Source: Nocardioides salarius
GTDB taxonomy: Bacteria; Actinomycetota; Actinomycetes; Propionibacteriales; Nocardioidaceae
Assembly: GCF_016907435.1 (NCBI RefSeq)
Contig: NZ_JAFBBZ010000001.1
Coordinates: forward strand, 3,658,001-3,722,000
Length of the DNA: 64,000 nt
Reading direction: 5' to 3'
This document shows positions 51,702-60,590 of the stretch, piece by piece (within the stretch, counting starts at the first letter, position 1; each line of letters starts with the position of its first letter). Under the pieces are notes generated by a model. It was not told the DNA's origin. It saw nothing but the letters and a program-made list of their open reading frames with translations, and searched no databases. The position numbers and the translations under genes are program-made.

Positions 51702-51796
51702 TGGCGGAGGCGGACGGGAATCGAACCCGCCTGACCGGGATGCCCGGTCACAACGGCTTTGAGGGCCGCGCCCGTCACCAGACGAGGTACGCCTCC
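51702..51796 (-). tRNA. selC: tRNA-Sec (anticodon TCA)
   Basis: Ninety-five bases read on the minus strand fold as a tRNA-Sec. The acceptor GGAGGCG pairs with CGCCTCC, followed by G and an encoded CCA. The anticodon loop CCTCAAA has TCA at 51760-51762. A long variable arm TGACCGG/CCGGTCA and the T arm with GGTTCGATTCC follow. The length and extra arm are those of bacterial selC. It stands between selA and fdhA. Confidence 0.93.
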
Positions 51797-51906
51797 GTGC
51801 TCAACATAGCCCGGAGTCGTCTCGCCCCCGTCCCACCCCCGGGCCCGCCACGCCCCACCCCCTCGGGTGCTGGCAACCGGGTAGGCGGTGCGGCAGGGTG
51901 CAGCCC

Positions 51907-54900
51907 ATGGAGCAGTTCCTCGGGTGGCCGCTGGTGCGGCAGGTCCTCGGTCGAGACAAGCTGGGCCGCGGGGCGGCGGCGATGTCGCAGCGCAGCCGCA
52001 CCCTGGAGCCGCGCACCGTGCAGGCCGACCGGGTCGTCGACTCGGTCTGCCCGTTCTGCGCCGTGGGCTGCGCCCAGAAGGTCTTCGTCAAGGACGAGAA
52101 GGTCGTGCAGATCGAGGGTTCCGCGGCGAGCCCGATCTCGCGGGGGCGGCTGTGCCCCAAGGGCAGCGCCAGCAAGCAGCTGGTCACCTCGTCCAGCCGG
52201 GTCACCAAGGTCCGCTACCGCCGCCCGCACGGCACCGAGTGGGAGGACCTCGACCGCGAGACCGCGCTCGACATGATCGCCGACCGCGTCATCGCCACCC
52301 GCAAGCAGTTCTGGCAGTGGGAGGACGAGGAGGGGCGGCGCACGCGCCGCACCCTCGGCATCGCCAGCCTCGGAGGGGCAGCCCTCGACAACGAGGAGAA
52401 CTACCTCATGAAGAAGCTGTACACGGCCATGGGGGCGATACAGATCGAGAACCAGGCCCGTATTTGACACTCCTCCACGGTGCCCGGTCTGGGTACCTCG
52501 TTCGGCCGTGGTGGGGCTACCACCAGCTTGCAGGACCTGCAGAACGCTGACTGCATCCTCATCGAGGGCTCCAACATGGCGGAGGCCCACCCGGTGGGCT
52601 TCCAGTGGGTGATGGAGGCCAAGCGCCGGGGCGCGACGGTCATCCACGTCGACCCCCGGTTCACGCGCACCTCGGCGGTCTCCGACCTGCACGTCCCGAT
52701 CCGCGCGGGCAGCGACATCGCCTTCCTGGGCGGGCTGGTCAACCACGTGCTGAGCAACGACCTCGACTTCCGTGAGTACGTCGTGGCCTACACCAACGCC
52801 GCCAACGTCATCGACGCCGACTACCAGGGCCCCGACGACCTCGACGGGCTGTTCTCCGGCTTCGACCCCGAGACCGGGCAGTACGACCCGATCTCGTGGC
52901 GCTACGAGCCGCCCGAGGAGATGAACGAGGAGGAGCGCCAGCGCGACCGCGAGCTGCGCGAGGAGGCCGACGCGGCCGCGACCGGTGACGACGCCAAGCG
53001 CTCGCACCAGGCTGCCCGCTCCGAGAGCCACGGCTCGGGAGGAGCGCCGGTCAACTGGAAGGGGCTGCGTGACGAGACGCTGCAGCACCCGCGCTGCGTC
53101 TTCCAGATCCTCAAGCGGCACTTCGCGCGCTACACCCCCGAGATGGTCGAGCAGGCCTGCGGCATCCGGCCCGAGCAGCTGCGCCAGGTGGCCGAGGCCC
53201 TGACCACCAACAGCGGTCGCGAGCGCACCACCGCGTTCGCGTACGCCGTGGGCTGGACCCACCACAGCACCGGCGCCCAGATGATCCGGACCGCCTCGAT
53301 CCTGCAGCTGCTGCTGGGCAACATCGGGCGTCCGGGCGGCGGGATCCTGGCGCTGCGCGGGCACGCCAGCATCCAGGGCTCCACCGACATCCCGACGCTG
53401 TTCAACATCCTGCCGGGCTACCTGCCGATGCCGCTGGCCGACCACCACCAGAGCCTCGACGAGTGGGTGCGTGCCGACGAGGGCAAGGCGGGCTTCTGGG
53501 GCAACATCCGCTCCTACGCCGTCAGCCTGCTCAAGTCCTACTGGGGCGACGCGGCCACGCCCGAGAACGACTTCTGCTTCGACTACCTGCCGCGCCTGAC
53601 CGGCGACCACTCGACGTACAGCACGGTCAAGGGGCAGATCGAGGGCAGGGTCAAGGGCTACTTCCTGGTGGGGGAGAACCCCGCCGTGGGCTCGGCCAAC
53701 GGCAAGATGCAGCGCCTGGGGATGGCCAACCTCGACTGGCTGGTCGTGCGCGACCTGCAGATGATCGAGTCCGCGGACTTCTGGAAGAACGGCCCCGAGA
53801 TCGAGACCGGCGAGCTGGTCACCGAGGAGATCGGCACCGAGGTCTTCTTCCTGCCCGCGGCCAACCACGTCGAGAAGGCCGGCTCGTTCACCCAGACCCA
53901 GCGGATGCTGCAGTGGCGCGACCAGGCGGTCCAGCCGCCGGGCGACTGCCAGAGCGAGCTGGAGTTCTACGTCGACCTCGGCAACCGGATCCGCGAGAAG
54001 CTCGCCGGCTCCACCGACGAGATGGACCGTCCACTGCTCGACCTGGCCTGGGACTACCCGGTCGACGAGCACGGCGAGCCCGACGCCGAGGCGGTGCTGC
54101 GGGAGATCAACGGCACCGGGCCCGACGGGGCACCGCTCTCGTCCTACACCGAGCTGAAGGCCGACGGGTCGACCTCCTGCGGCTGCTGGATCTACTGCGG
54201 CGTCTTCGCCGACGGGGTCAACCAGGCCCGGCGGCGCAAGCCGCACTGGGAGCAGGACCAGGTGGCCTCCGAGTGGGGCTGGGTGTGGCCCGCCAACCGG
54301 CGCATCCTCTACAACCGGGCCTCGGCCGCCCCCGACGGCACCCCCTGGAGCGAGCGCAAGCGCTACGTGTGGTGGGACGCCGGGCAGGGTCGCTGGACCG
54401 GCTCCGACGTGCCCGACTTCGTCGTGGACCGGGCGCCCGACCACGTGCCGGAGGACGGCGCGAAGGGTCCCGACGCCATCGGCGGCCAGGACCCGTTCGT
54501 GATGCAGACCGACGGCAAGGGCTGGCTCTTCGCCCCGGTCGGGGTCGCCGACGGTCCGCTGCCGGCGCACTACGAGCCGCCCGAGTCGCCGGTGCACAAC
54601 CCGGTCTACGCCCAGCAGAACAACCCCGGGCGCAAGCAGCTCTCGACCCCGTCGAACCCGATCAACCCGAGCTTCTCGGAGGTGTTCCCCTACGTGTTCA
54701 CCACCTACCGGCTCACCGAGCACCACACGACGGGGGCGATGAGCCGGACCCTGCCCTACCTCACCGAGCTGCAGCCCGAGCCGTTCTGCGAGGTCTCCCC
54801 GCGCCTGGCCGCCGAGCGCGGCCTCGAGCACGGCCAGTGGGTGACCATCGTGACCGCCCGCACCGCCATCGAGGCACGGGTGCTGGTGACCGAGCGGCTG

Positions 54901-55170
54901 CGCTCGCTGCGGCTGGGTGAGCAGTGGGTCGAGCAGGTCGGCCTGCCCTACCACTGGGGCGTCAACGGCATCTCGAAGGGCGACTCGCCCAACGACCTGG
55001 TCAACGTGACGATGGACCCCAACGTCTCGATCCAGGACAAGGTCGGCACCTGCGACATCCGCCCCGGCCGCCGCCCGCGCGGCGCCGACCTGACGGCGTA
55101 CGTCGACGACTACCGCAGGCGCGCCGGCGTCGACCTGGACCACCCCACCGACGGAGGCACCGACACGTGA
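51907..55170 (+). CDS. fdhA: selenocysteine-containing formate dehydrogenase alpha subunit
   Basis: The protein has 1087 residues if the TGA at 52465-52467 is read as selenocysteine 187. An N-terminal [4Fe-4S] motif CPFCAVGC with a later Cys in GRLCPKG is followed by the molybdopterin region; the Sec context is NQARI-U-HSSTVPGLG, as in E. coli FdnG (UHGPTVA). Downstream are FGRGGATTSLQDL, IHVDPRFTRTSAVSDLHVPI, RPGGGILALRGHASIQGSTD and HWGVNG near the end. No twin-arginine signal is present. It should oxidise formate to CO2 (or work in reverse) and pass electrons to the Fe-S beta subunit. ATG 51907 was chosen; GTG 51898 is possible. Confidence 0.95.
52465..52500 (+). promoter_or_regulatory. 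in-frame Sec TGA with SECIS-like hairpin
   Basis: TGA at 52465-52467 lies in the fdhA frame, which is open for 186 codons before and 900 after. Eighteen bases later a hairpin has the stem GGTGCCC/GGGTACC (one G-T pair) and the apical loop GGTCT (52486-52490). The GGUCU loop at this distance is, from memory, the SelB-binding feature of the E. coli fdhF element. Confidence 0.88.
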
Positions 55171-56141
55171 GCAGGCTCAGCGAGTTCCTGTCCCCCGAGT
55201 CCCTGTGGGGACGCCTCGACGACCCCAGCGAGAACGCGGGCTACGAGGAGCACCCGCCCCGCAAGGGCTTCTTCACCGACACCTCGGTGTGCATCGGCTG
55301 CAAGGCCTGCGAGGTGGCGTGCAAGGAGTGGAACCAGGTGCCCGACGACGGCTACCTGCTGACCGGGATGTCCTACGACAACACCCAGCAGCTCGGCGCC
55401 AGCACCTGGCGCCACGTCGCCTTCATCGAGCAGCCGGTGGGAGCGCCCTCGACGGGGGCGCCGCCCACCGACCTGGGGATGCCGGGCAGCAAGCCACCCG
55501 GCTGGGAGCGCGAGGTGACGCTGGGCGAGGACCTCGTCGACGGCGACCCGCAGGGCGCGGCCTCCGGCGACAGCGGGGTGCGGTGGCTGATGTCGTCCGA
55601 CGTGTGCAAGCACTGCACGCACGCCGCCTGCCTCGACGTCTGCCCGACCGGCTCGCTGTTCCGCACCGAGTTCGGCACCGTGGTGGTGCAGGAGGACATC
55701 TGCAACGGCTGCGGCTACTGCGTGCCGGCCTGCCCCTACGGCGTCATCGACCAGCGCAAGCCCGACGGGCGCGCCTTCAAGTGCACGCTGTGCTACGACC
55801 GGCTCAAGGAGGGCCAGACGCCCGCCTGCGCACAGGCCTGCCCGACCGAGTCGATCCAGTTCGGCGACCTCGACGAGCTGCGCGAGCGCGCGGACGCCCG
55901 GGTCGAGCAGCTGCACGACCAGGGCGTCGACGTGGCCCGGCTCTACGGCGCCGACCCCGACGACGGGGTGGGCGGCGACGGGGCGTTCTTCCTGCTGCTC
56001 GACGAGCCGGAGGTCTACGGCCTGCCGCCCGACCCGGTGGTGACCACGCGCGACCTGGGCTCGATGTGGCGCCACGTCGGGGCCGGTGCGCTGGCCCTGG
56101 CCGGTCTCGGCGCCGCGTCCTTCCTGGGGAGGCGCCGATGA
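55167..56141 (+). CDS. fdhB: formate dehydrogenase Fe-S (beta) subunit
   Basis: The protein has 324 residues; the GTG overlaps the fdhA stop (GTGA). Four [4Fe-4S] motifs are seen: CIGCKACEVACKEW, CKHCTHAACLDVCP, CNGCGYCVPACPYG and CTLCYDRLKEGQTPACAQACP. A C-terminal helix (VGAGALALAGLGAASFLG-RRR) anchors it in the membrane, as in FdnH. It connects the alpha subunit with the NrfD protein encoded next. Confidence 0.93.
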   Translation: MSRLSEFLSPESLWGRLDDPSENAGYEEHPPRKGFFTDTSVCIGCKACEVACKEWNQVPDDGYLLTGMSYDNTQQLGASTWRHVAFIEQPVGAPSTGAPPTDLGMPGSKPPGWEREVTLGEDLVDGDPQGAASGDSGVRWLMSSDVCKHCTHAACLDVCPTGSLFRTEFGTVVVQEDICNGCGYCVPACPYGVIDQRKPDGRAFKCTLCYDRLKEGQTPACAQACPTESIQFGDLDELRERADARVEQLHDQGVDVARLYGADPDDGVGGDGAFFLLLDEPEVYGLPPDPVVTTRDLGSMWRHVGAGALALAGLGAASFLGRRR

Positions 56142-57091
56142 AGCGTGGCGAGCAGTCGATGGTGCCGGAGCCGGAGTTCCAGTCCTACTACGGGCGCCCG
56201 ATCCTCAAGGAACCGACCTGGAAGACCCCCGACGTCCCGATCTACCTGTGGATCGGTGGCATCGCCGGCGGCTCGTCGCTGCTGGCCGAGGGAGCGGCGC
56301 TCAGCGGACGCCCGGGCCTCGAGCGGGTCACCCGGCTGACCGCGGCCACCGGCGCCGCGATCGGCACCGTCGCGCTGGTGCACGACCTGGGCCGCCCCGA
56401 GCGGTTCCTCAACATGCTGCGGGTCTTCAAGCCGACCTCGCCCCTGTCGGTCGGCTCCTACATCCTCGCGCCGTTCAGCACCCTCGCCGGCGCCGCCGCG
56501 GCCTCGAACGTGACCGGGGTGGCGCCCCGCCTGGGCCGCCTGGCCGGGGCCGGGGCCGCCGTGTTCGGCCCGCCCCTGGCCACCTACACCGCCGCGCTGT
56601 TCTCCAACACCGCGATCCCGGTCTGGCACGAGGCGCACCGCGAGCTGCCGTTCGTCTTCGGCAGCTCCGCGGCCGCCGCGGCGGGCGGCACCGCCATGAT
56701 GCTGGCTCCCGCGGCCGAGAGCGGCCCCGCGGTGCGGATGGCGGGTGTCGGCGCGGTCGCCGAGCTCGGCATCGGCCGCGTGATGGAGCAGCGGCTCGGC
56801 ATGCTCGCCGAGCCCTACGAGAAGGGACTGGCCGGCAAGCTGACCAAGCTCTCGCGCGCCCTGACCGTCACCGGGCTGGGGCTGAGCGCGCTCGGGCAGC
56901 GTCGTCCGTGGCTGCGCCGGGTGGCCGGGGCGTCGTACTCCGCCGGCTCGCTGGCGCTGCGCTTCGCGGTCTTCGAGGCCGGCAAGGAGTCCGCGCGCGA
57001 CCCCAAGTACGTCGTGGTGCCGCAGCGAGAGCGCATTCGCGCCCGAGAGGAGGAGGCGCGTCGCCAGGGATCGGGCACTGTGTGCGTGTGA
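56138..57091 (+). CDS. nrfD: NrfD/PsrC-type membrane subunit of formate dehydrogenase
   Basis: The protein has 317 residues; the ATG overlaps the fdhB stop (ATGA). NrfD-like blocks are YLWIGGIAGGSSLLAEGA, LVHDLGRPERFLNMLRVFKPTSPLSVGSY (anchor RPERFLNMLRVFKPTSPLS) and TAALFSNTAIPVWHEAHRELPFVF. About eight helices. It replaces the cytochrome b subunit FdnI and probably exchanges electrons with menaquinone. A cytoplasmic basic tail ends the protein. Confidence 0.88.
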   Translation: MKRGEQSMVPEPEFQSYYGRPILKEPTWKTPDVPIYLWIGGIAGGSSLLAEGAALSGRPGLERVTRLTAATGAAIGTVALVHDLGRPERFLNMLRVFKPTSPLSVGSYILAPFSTLAGAAAASNVTGVAPRLGRLAGAGAAVFGPPLATYTAALFSNTAIPVWHEAHRELPFVFGSSAAAAAGGTAMMLAPAAESGPAVRMAGVGAVAELGIGRVMEQRLGMLAEPYEKGLAGKLTKLSRALTVTGLGLSALGQRRPWLRRVAGASYSAGSLALRFAVFEAGKESARDPKYVVVPQRERIRAREEEARRQGSGTVCV

Positions 57092-58095
57092 CCGGTGAGA
57101 CGACTCCGCAAGACACCCTCCGACTGACCCAGCACGCCTCCGGGGGCGGCTGCGCCTGCAAGGTGCCGCCCGGCGAGCTCGAACGCGTGCTGGCCGGGCT
57201 GCCGGTGGCCGCCGGCGCCGACCTGCTGGTCGGGCTCGAGCACGGTGACGACGGAGCGGTGGTGCGCCTCGACGCCGACCGCGCCGTGGTGCTGACCACC
57301 GACTTCTTCACCCCGGTCGTCGACGACCCCTACGACTGGGGGCGGATCGCGGCCGCCAACGCGCTCTCCGACGTCTACGCGATGGGCGGGGAGCCGCTGG
57401 TCGCGGTCAACCTGCTGGCCTGGCCGCGCGACCGGATCCCCTTCGAGGTGGCCGCCGAGGTGCTGCGCGGGGGAGCGGCGACCTGTGCCGAGGCCGGTTG
57501 CCTGCTCGCCGGCGGGCACAGCATCGACGACCCGGAGCCCAAGTACGGCCTGGCCGTGACCGGCACCGCCGACCCGTCCCGGCTGCTGCGCAACGACGCC
57601 GCGGCGCCCGGCACCCCGCTGACGCTGACCAAGCCGCTGGGCCTCGGGGTGCTCAACAACCGCCACAAGGCGACCGGCGAGGTCTTCGAGGAGGCGGTCG
57701 CGGTGATGACCGCGCTCAACCGCGACGCCTCGCGCGCCGCGCTGGTCGCGGGCCACACCGCCGCCACCGACGTCACCGGCTTCGGGCTGCTGGGCCACCT
57801 CTACAAGATGTGCCGGGCCAGCGGGGTGGACGCGGTGGTCGACGCCGCGGCCGTGCCCTACCTCGAGCCGGCGCGGGCGTCGTACGCCGCCGGGTTCGTG
57901 CCGGGCGGCAGCCGCCGCAACCTCGACTGGGTGCGCCCCCACCTCGATGCCGGGGTCGACGAGGACGAGCTGGTGCTGCTGGCCGACGCGCAGACCTCCG
58001 GGGGCCTGCTGGTCGCCGGTGAGCTGCCCGGCCACCCGGTGGTGGGCGAGGTCGTGGCCCGTGCCGGGGAGGGCACCCGCATCACCGTGCGCTGA
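57088..58095 (+). CDS. selD: selenide, water dikinase (selenophosphate synthetase)
   Basis: The protein has 335 residues; the GTG overlaps the nrfD stop. The N-terminal active site is ASGGGCACKVPPG with Cys (not Sec) and the essential Lys. Further blocks: VVLTTDFFTPVVDDPYDWGRIAAANALSDVYAMGG (key part TTDFFTPVVDDPYDWG), GGHSIDDPEPKYGLAVTG, KPLGLGVLNN and DVTGFGLLGHL. It makes selenophosphate for SelA from selenide and ATP. Being last in the fdh operon ties selenium activation to the only selenoprotein seen here. Confidence 0.95.
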   Translation: MTGETTPQDTLRLTQHASGGGCACKVPPGELERVLAGLPVAAGADLLVGLEHGDDGAVVRLDADRAVVLTTDFFTPVVDDPYDWGRIAAANALSDVYAMGGEPLVAVNLLAWPRDRIPFEVAAEVLRGGAATCAEAGCLLAGGHSIDDPEPKYGLAVTGTADPSRLLRNDAAAPGTPLTLTKPLGLGVLNNRHKATGEVFEEAVAVMTALNRDASRAALVAGHTAATDVTGFGLLGHLYKMCRASGVDAVVDAAAVPYLEPARASYAAGFVPGGSRRNLDWVRPHLDAGVDEDELVLLADAQTSGGLLVAGELPGHPVVGEVVARAGEGTRITVR

Positions 58096-58110
58096 CATCT
58101 GGTTGAATAG

Positions 58111-58128
58111 CCTCAATGGATGTTGAGG
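58111..58128. promoter_or_regulatory. ArsR operator covering the start codon of the arsR-phosphatase gene
   Basis: CCTCAATGGATGTTGAGG is a perfect inverted repeat (six-base arms, six-base spacer) and contains the ATG at 58116. The motif recurs at 2549-2565 before arsC. A repressor bound here would block either a near-leaderless transcript or initiation of translation. Confidence 0.7.
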
Positions 58129-58859
58129 CGAATGGGGAGGCGCTCGCGGTGCGGGTGGCCCGGCACGCGGCGCTGGCCGACGAGGCGCGGCTGCGCGTCG
58201 TCGACCTGCTGAGCCTGGGCGACGCCTCGCCCGGGGAGCTGCGGGCGGCGCTCGGGCTGAGCTCGAACCTGCTGGCCCACCACCTCGGGGTGCTCGAGCG
58301 CGCCGGGCTCGTGCGCCGCCACCCCTCGCAGGCCGACCGGCGGCGCAGCTACGTGACCCTGCTGCCCGGCGCCCTCGACGCGCTCCTGGTCACCGGCTCG
58401 GACGCCCAGGAGGCCCTGGCCGCGCGGCGGGTGGTCTTCGTGTGCACCGCCAACTCCGCGCGCTCCCAGCTGGCGGCGGCGCTGTGGAACAGCGCGGCGA
58501 CGGTGCCGGGCGTCTCGGCGGGCACCCACCCCGCCGACCAGGTCGCCCCCGGTGCCCGAGCGGTCGCCCAGCGCCGCGGCCTGCACCTGGCCGGCTCCCC
58601 GGTGCGGCTCGCCGACGTCGCCGCCGACGGCGACCTGCTGGTCACCGTCTGCGACCGGGCCCACGAGGAGCTCGCCGGCCGCGAGCCCCTGGGCCCGCAC
58701 TGGTCGGTGCCCGACCCGGTGCCCGTTGGCACCGACGACGCCTTCGACGACGCCGCCACCGAGATCGAGCGCCGCGTCGCCCTGCTGGCCACCCGGATGA
58801 GCCCCCGGACGAGCCCCCAGCAAGGCCCGGAGCCCCACCACCCCGAGGAGAACGCATGA
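58116..58859 (+). CDS. ArsR regulator fused to a low-molecular-weight phosphatase (arsenate reductase) domain
   Basis: The protein has 247 residues. Residues 10-90 are a winged helix (LADEARLRVVDLLSLGDASP, GLSSNLLAHHLGVLERAGLV, DRRRSYVTL). Residues 108-228 are a LMW-phosphatase domain with VVFVCTANSARSQLAAALWN (C-x5-R-S). It probably senses arsenite or antimonite and represses from the dyad at its own start; whether the phosphatase half is catalytic or a sensor is unknown. The start could lie downstream at a GTG, since the ATG sits inside the operator. Overlaps the next gene by four bases. Confidence 0.85.
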   Translation: MDVEANGEALAVRVARHAALADEARLRVVDLLSLGDASPGELRAALGLSSNLLAHHLGVLERAGLVRRHPSQADRRRSYVTLLPGALDALLVTGSDAQEALAARRVVFVCTANSARSQLAAALWNSAATVPGVSAGTHPADQVAPGARAVAQRRGLHLAGSPVRLADVAADGDLLVTVCDRAHEELAGREPLGPHWSVPDPVPVGTDDAFDDAATEIERRVALLATRMSPRTSPQQGPEPHHPEENA

Positions 58860-59314
58860 CCAGCACCACCGACCACTCCGGCCACGCCGACGTCCCGCAG
58901 GTCGTCTTCGCCTGCGTGCGCAACGGCGGCCGCTCCGTGATCAGCCGGGTGCTGACCGAGCACTACGCGCAGGGCCGGGTCAGCGCGCTCTCGGCCGGCA
59001 CCCAGCCCGGCGAGCACATCCACCCCGAGGTCGCCGACGCCCTCGAGCGGCTCGGCCTCGACACCTCGCAGGAGGTGCCGACCCGGCTCACCCGCGAGAC
59101 CATCGCCGCCAGCACCATGGCCATCACGCTGGGCTGCGGCGAGGAGTGCCCCTACGTGCCCGGCGTGCGGTACGTCGACTGGCCGGTCGCCGACCCGGGC
59201 GGGCAGGACCCCGAGACCGTGCGCGCGATCGTGGCCGACCTCGACGAGCGGGTCCGCGGGCTGCTCGTCGAGCTGGTGCCCGACCTCGACCTGGGGCCCT
59301 CAGTCCTCGCCTGA
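58856..59314 (+). CDS. arsC: arsenate reductase-like LMW phosphatase
   Basis: The protein has 152 residues with VVFACVRNGGRSVISRVLTE (C-x5-R-S; N and G replace the more usual S residues) and AITLGCGEECPYVPGVRYVDW with the two additional Cys. It lacks the helical N-terminal domain of the enzyme at 1883. It is coupled to the ArsR fusion and convergent, with 15 bases overlap, with the ArsO-like gene. Confidence 0.82.
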   Translation: MTSTTDHSGHADVPQVVFACVRNGGRSVISRVLTEHYAQGRVSALSAGTQPGEHIHPEVADALERLGLDTSQEVPTRLTRETIAASTMAITLGCGEECPYVPGVRYVDWPVADPGGQDPETVRAIVADLDERVRGLLVELVPDLDLGPSVLA

Positions 59315-60490
59315 GCCGGCGGACCGGTCGACCAGGGCCTCGACCGCGGCCACGGACTCCCGCGCGGGGCGACCCGCGCCGACCAGCGTCGCCGACGCCG
59401 GCCCGCACCAGTCGCCGTACCCCAGCAGCAGCACGCGGGGCTCCCCGGCCGCCTGCACCGGCATCGTGCCGCCCGCCGGCGCCTCGGTGAGCAGGTGACC
59501 GTCGGCGGAGGCCAGGCCCAGGGAGCGCATGTGACCCAGCGCCGGCCGGAAGCCGGTGGCCCACACCACCGCGTCGAGCGGCTCCTCGTGCCCGTCGGGC
59601 CAGCGCGCGCCGGGGCGGGTCAGCCGCTCGACCATCGGCACCGCACGCAGCCCGCCCCGGTCGCGCGCCTCGCGGACCGCGGGCACGGCGACGATGTCGC
59701 CGAGCGAGGCCACGCTCCGGGCCGGCCGGCCGGCGGCCCGGTCGCGCACCGCCTGGGTGGCGGTCTCGAAGAGCACCCGCCCGTCGACGTGGTCGGGCAG
59801 GTAGCGCGGCGGGCGCAGCGCCGCCCAGTGCAGCCGCTCGACGCTCGGCAGCAGGTCGGCGGCGACCTGGGCCGCGGAGTTCGCGCCACCGACGACCAGC
59901 ACGCGCTGCCCGGCGTACGCCGTGGGGCCGCGGTAGCCGGCGGTGTGCACCTGGGTGCCCTCGAACTCGTCGGCGCCGGGCACGGCCGGCACGAAGGGCC
60001 GCGACTGCGTGCCGGTGGCGCTGATCACCGAGCGGGCCGACCAGTCGCCGTGGTCGGTGCGCACCCGCAGCCGCTCGCCGTGGTCGCGGCGCACCTCGTG
60101 GACCCGCACCGGGCGGCGCACGTCGAGGCCGTAGCGCTGCTCGTAGTCGCGCAGGTAGGCGACCACGTGGGAGGCGGGCGGGTTGTCCTCGCCGCTCCAG
60201 CGCGGCATCGGCCAGCCGGGCAGCGAGCTGTAGGCGGCGGGGGAGAAGAGCCGCAGGCTCGGCCACGTCTCGGGCCAGGAGCCACCCGGCCGGTCGTGCG
60301 CGTCGAGGACCACCCACGACAGCGCGCGGTCGCCGCGCCGGCGCCGCTCGCGGTCGGCCCGCTGCAGGTAGAACCCGGCCGCCAGCCCGGCCTGCCCGGC
60401 CCCGATGACGCACACGTCGACCTGGGGGTCGGTGCCCCGGCGCTCGCTCACCCGCCCGACCCTAGACAGCGCCGTCGTCCTTTCGGTCAT
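59300..60490 (-). CDS. arsO: ArsO-like FAD-dependent NAD(P)H monooxygenase
   Basis: The protein has 396 residues; a GTG 39 bases downstream (60451) is an alternative start. FAD fold DVCVIGAGQAGLAAGFYLQ, then GGSWPETWPSLRLFSPAAYSSLPGW (core GGSWPETWPSLRLFSPA), ISATGTQSRP, NADPH fold VLVVGGANSAAQVAADL and the ArsO-like end LLGYGDWCGPASATLVGAGR. ArsO genes occur in arsenic loci; the exact reaction is not established. Its place beside the ars pair supports the name. Confidence 0.78.
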   Translation of the reverse strand: MTERTTALSRVGRVSERRGTDPQVDVCVIGAGQAGLAAGFYLQRADRERRRRGDRALSWVVLDAHDRPGGSWPETWPSLRLFSPAAYSSLPGWPMPRWSGEDNPPASHVVAYLRDYEQRYGLDVRRPVRVHEVRRDHGERLRVRTDHGDWSARSVISATGTQSRPFVPAVPGADEFEGTQVHTAGYRGPTAYAGQRVLVVGGANSAAQVAADLLPSVERLHWAALRPPRYLPDHVDGRVLFETATQAVRDRAAGRPARSVASLGDIVAVPAVREARDRGGLRAVPMVERLTRPGARWPDGHEEPLDAVVWATGFRPALGHMRSLGLASADGHLLTEAPAGGTMPVQAAGEPRVLLLGYGDWCGPASATLVGAGRPARESVAAVEALVDRSAGSGED

Positions 60491-60590
60491 TTCCCCTGGC
60501 CCTCCCGGACATCGTTGGCCCCCGGGGGCTGCGCGCGCGGCTCGGCGTCAGTAGCCTCCGGCTCAGACACGTGACGACGAGGTGGTGGCA

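Noticed and set aside
51702-51796. selC as attachment site of an integrated element
   Set aside because: No integrase, no direct repeat of the tRNA end and no phage-like genes were seen nearby.
52465-52467. fdhA as a pseudogene broken by a nonsense codon
   Set aside because: The stop is a TGA at the active-site position, a SECIS-like hairpin follows, and selA, selB, selC and selD are all adjacent and intact.
51775-55143. A long minus-strand open frame opposite fdhA (about 1122 codons)
   Set aside because: It also covers selC and has no domain. The plus strand encodes a clear formate dehydrogenase.
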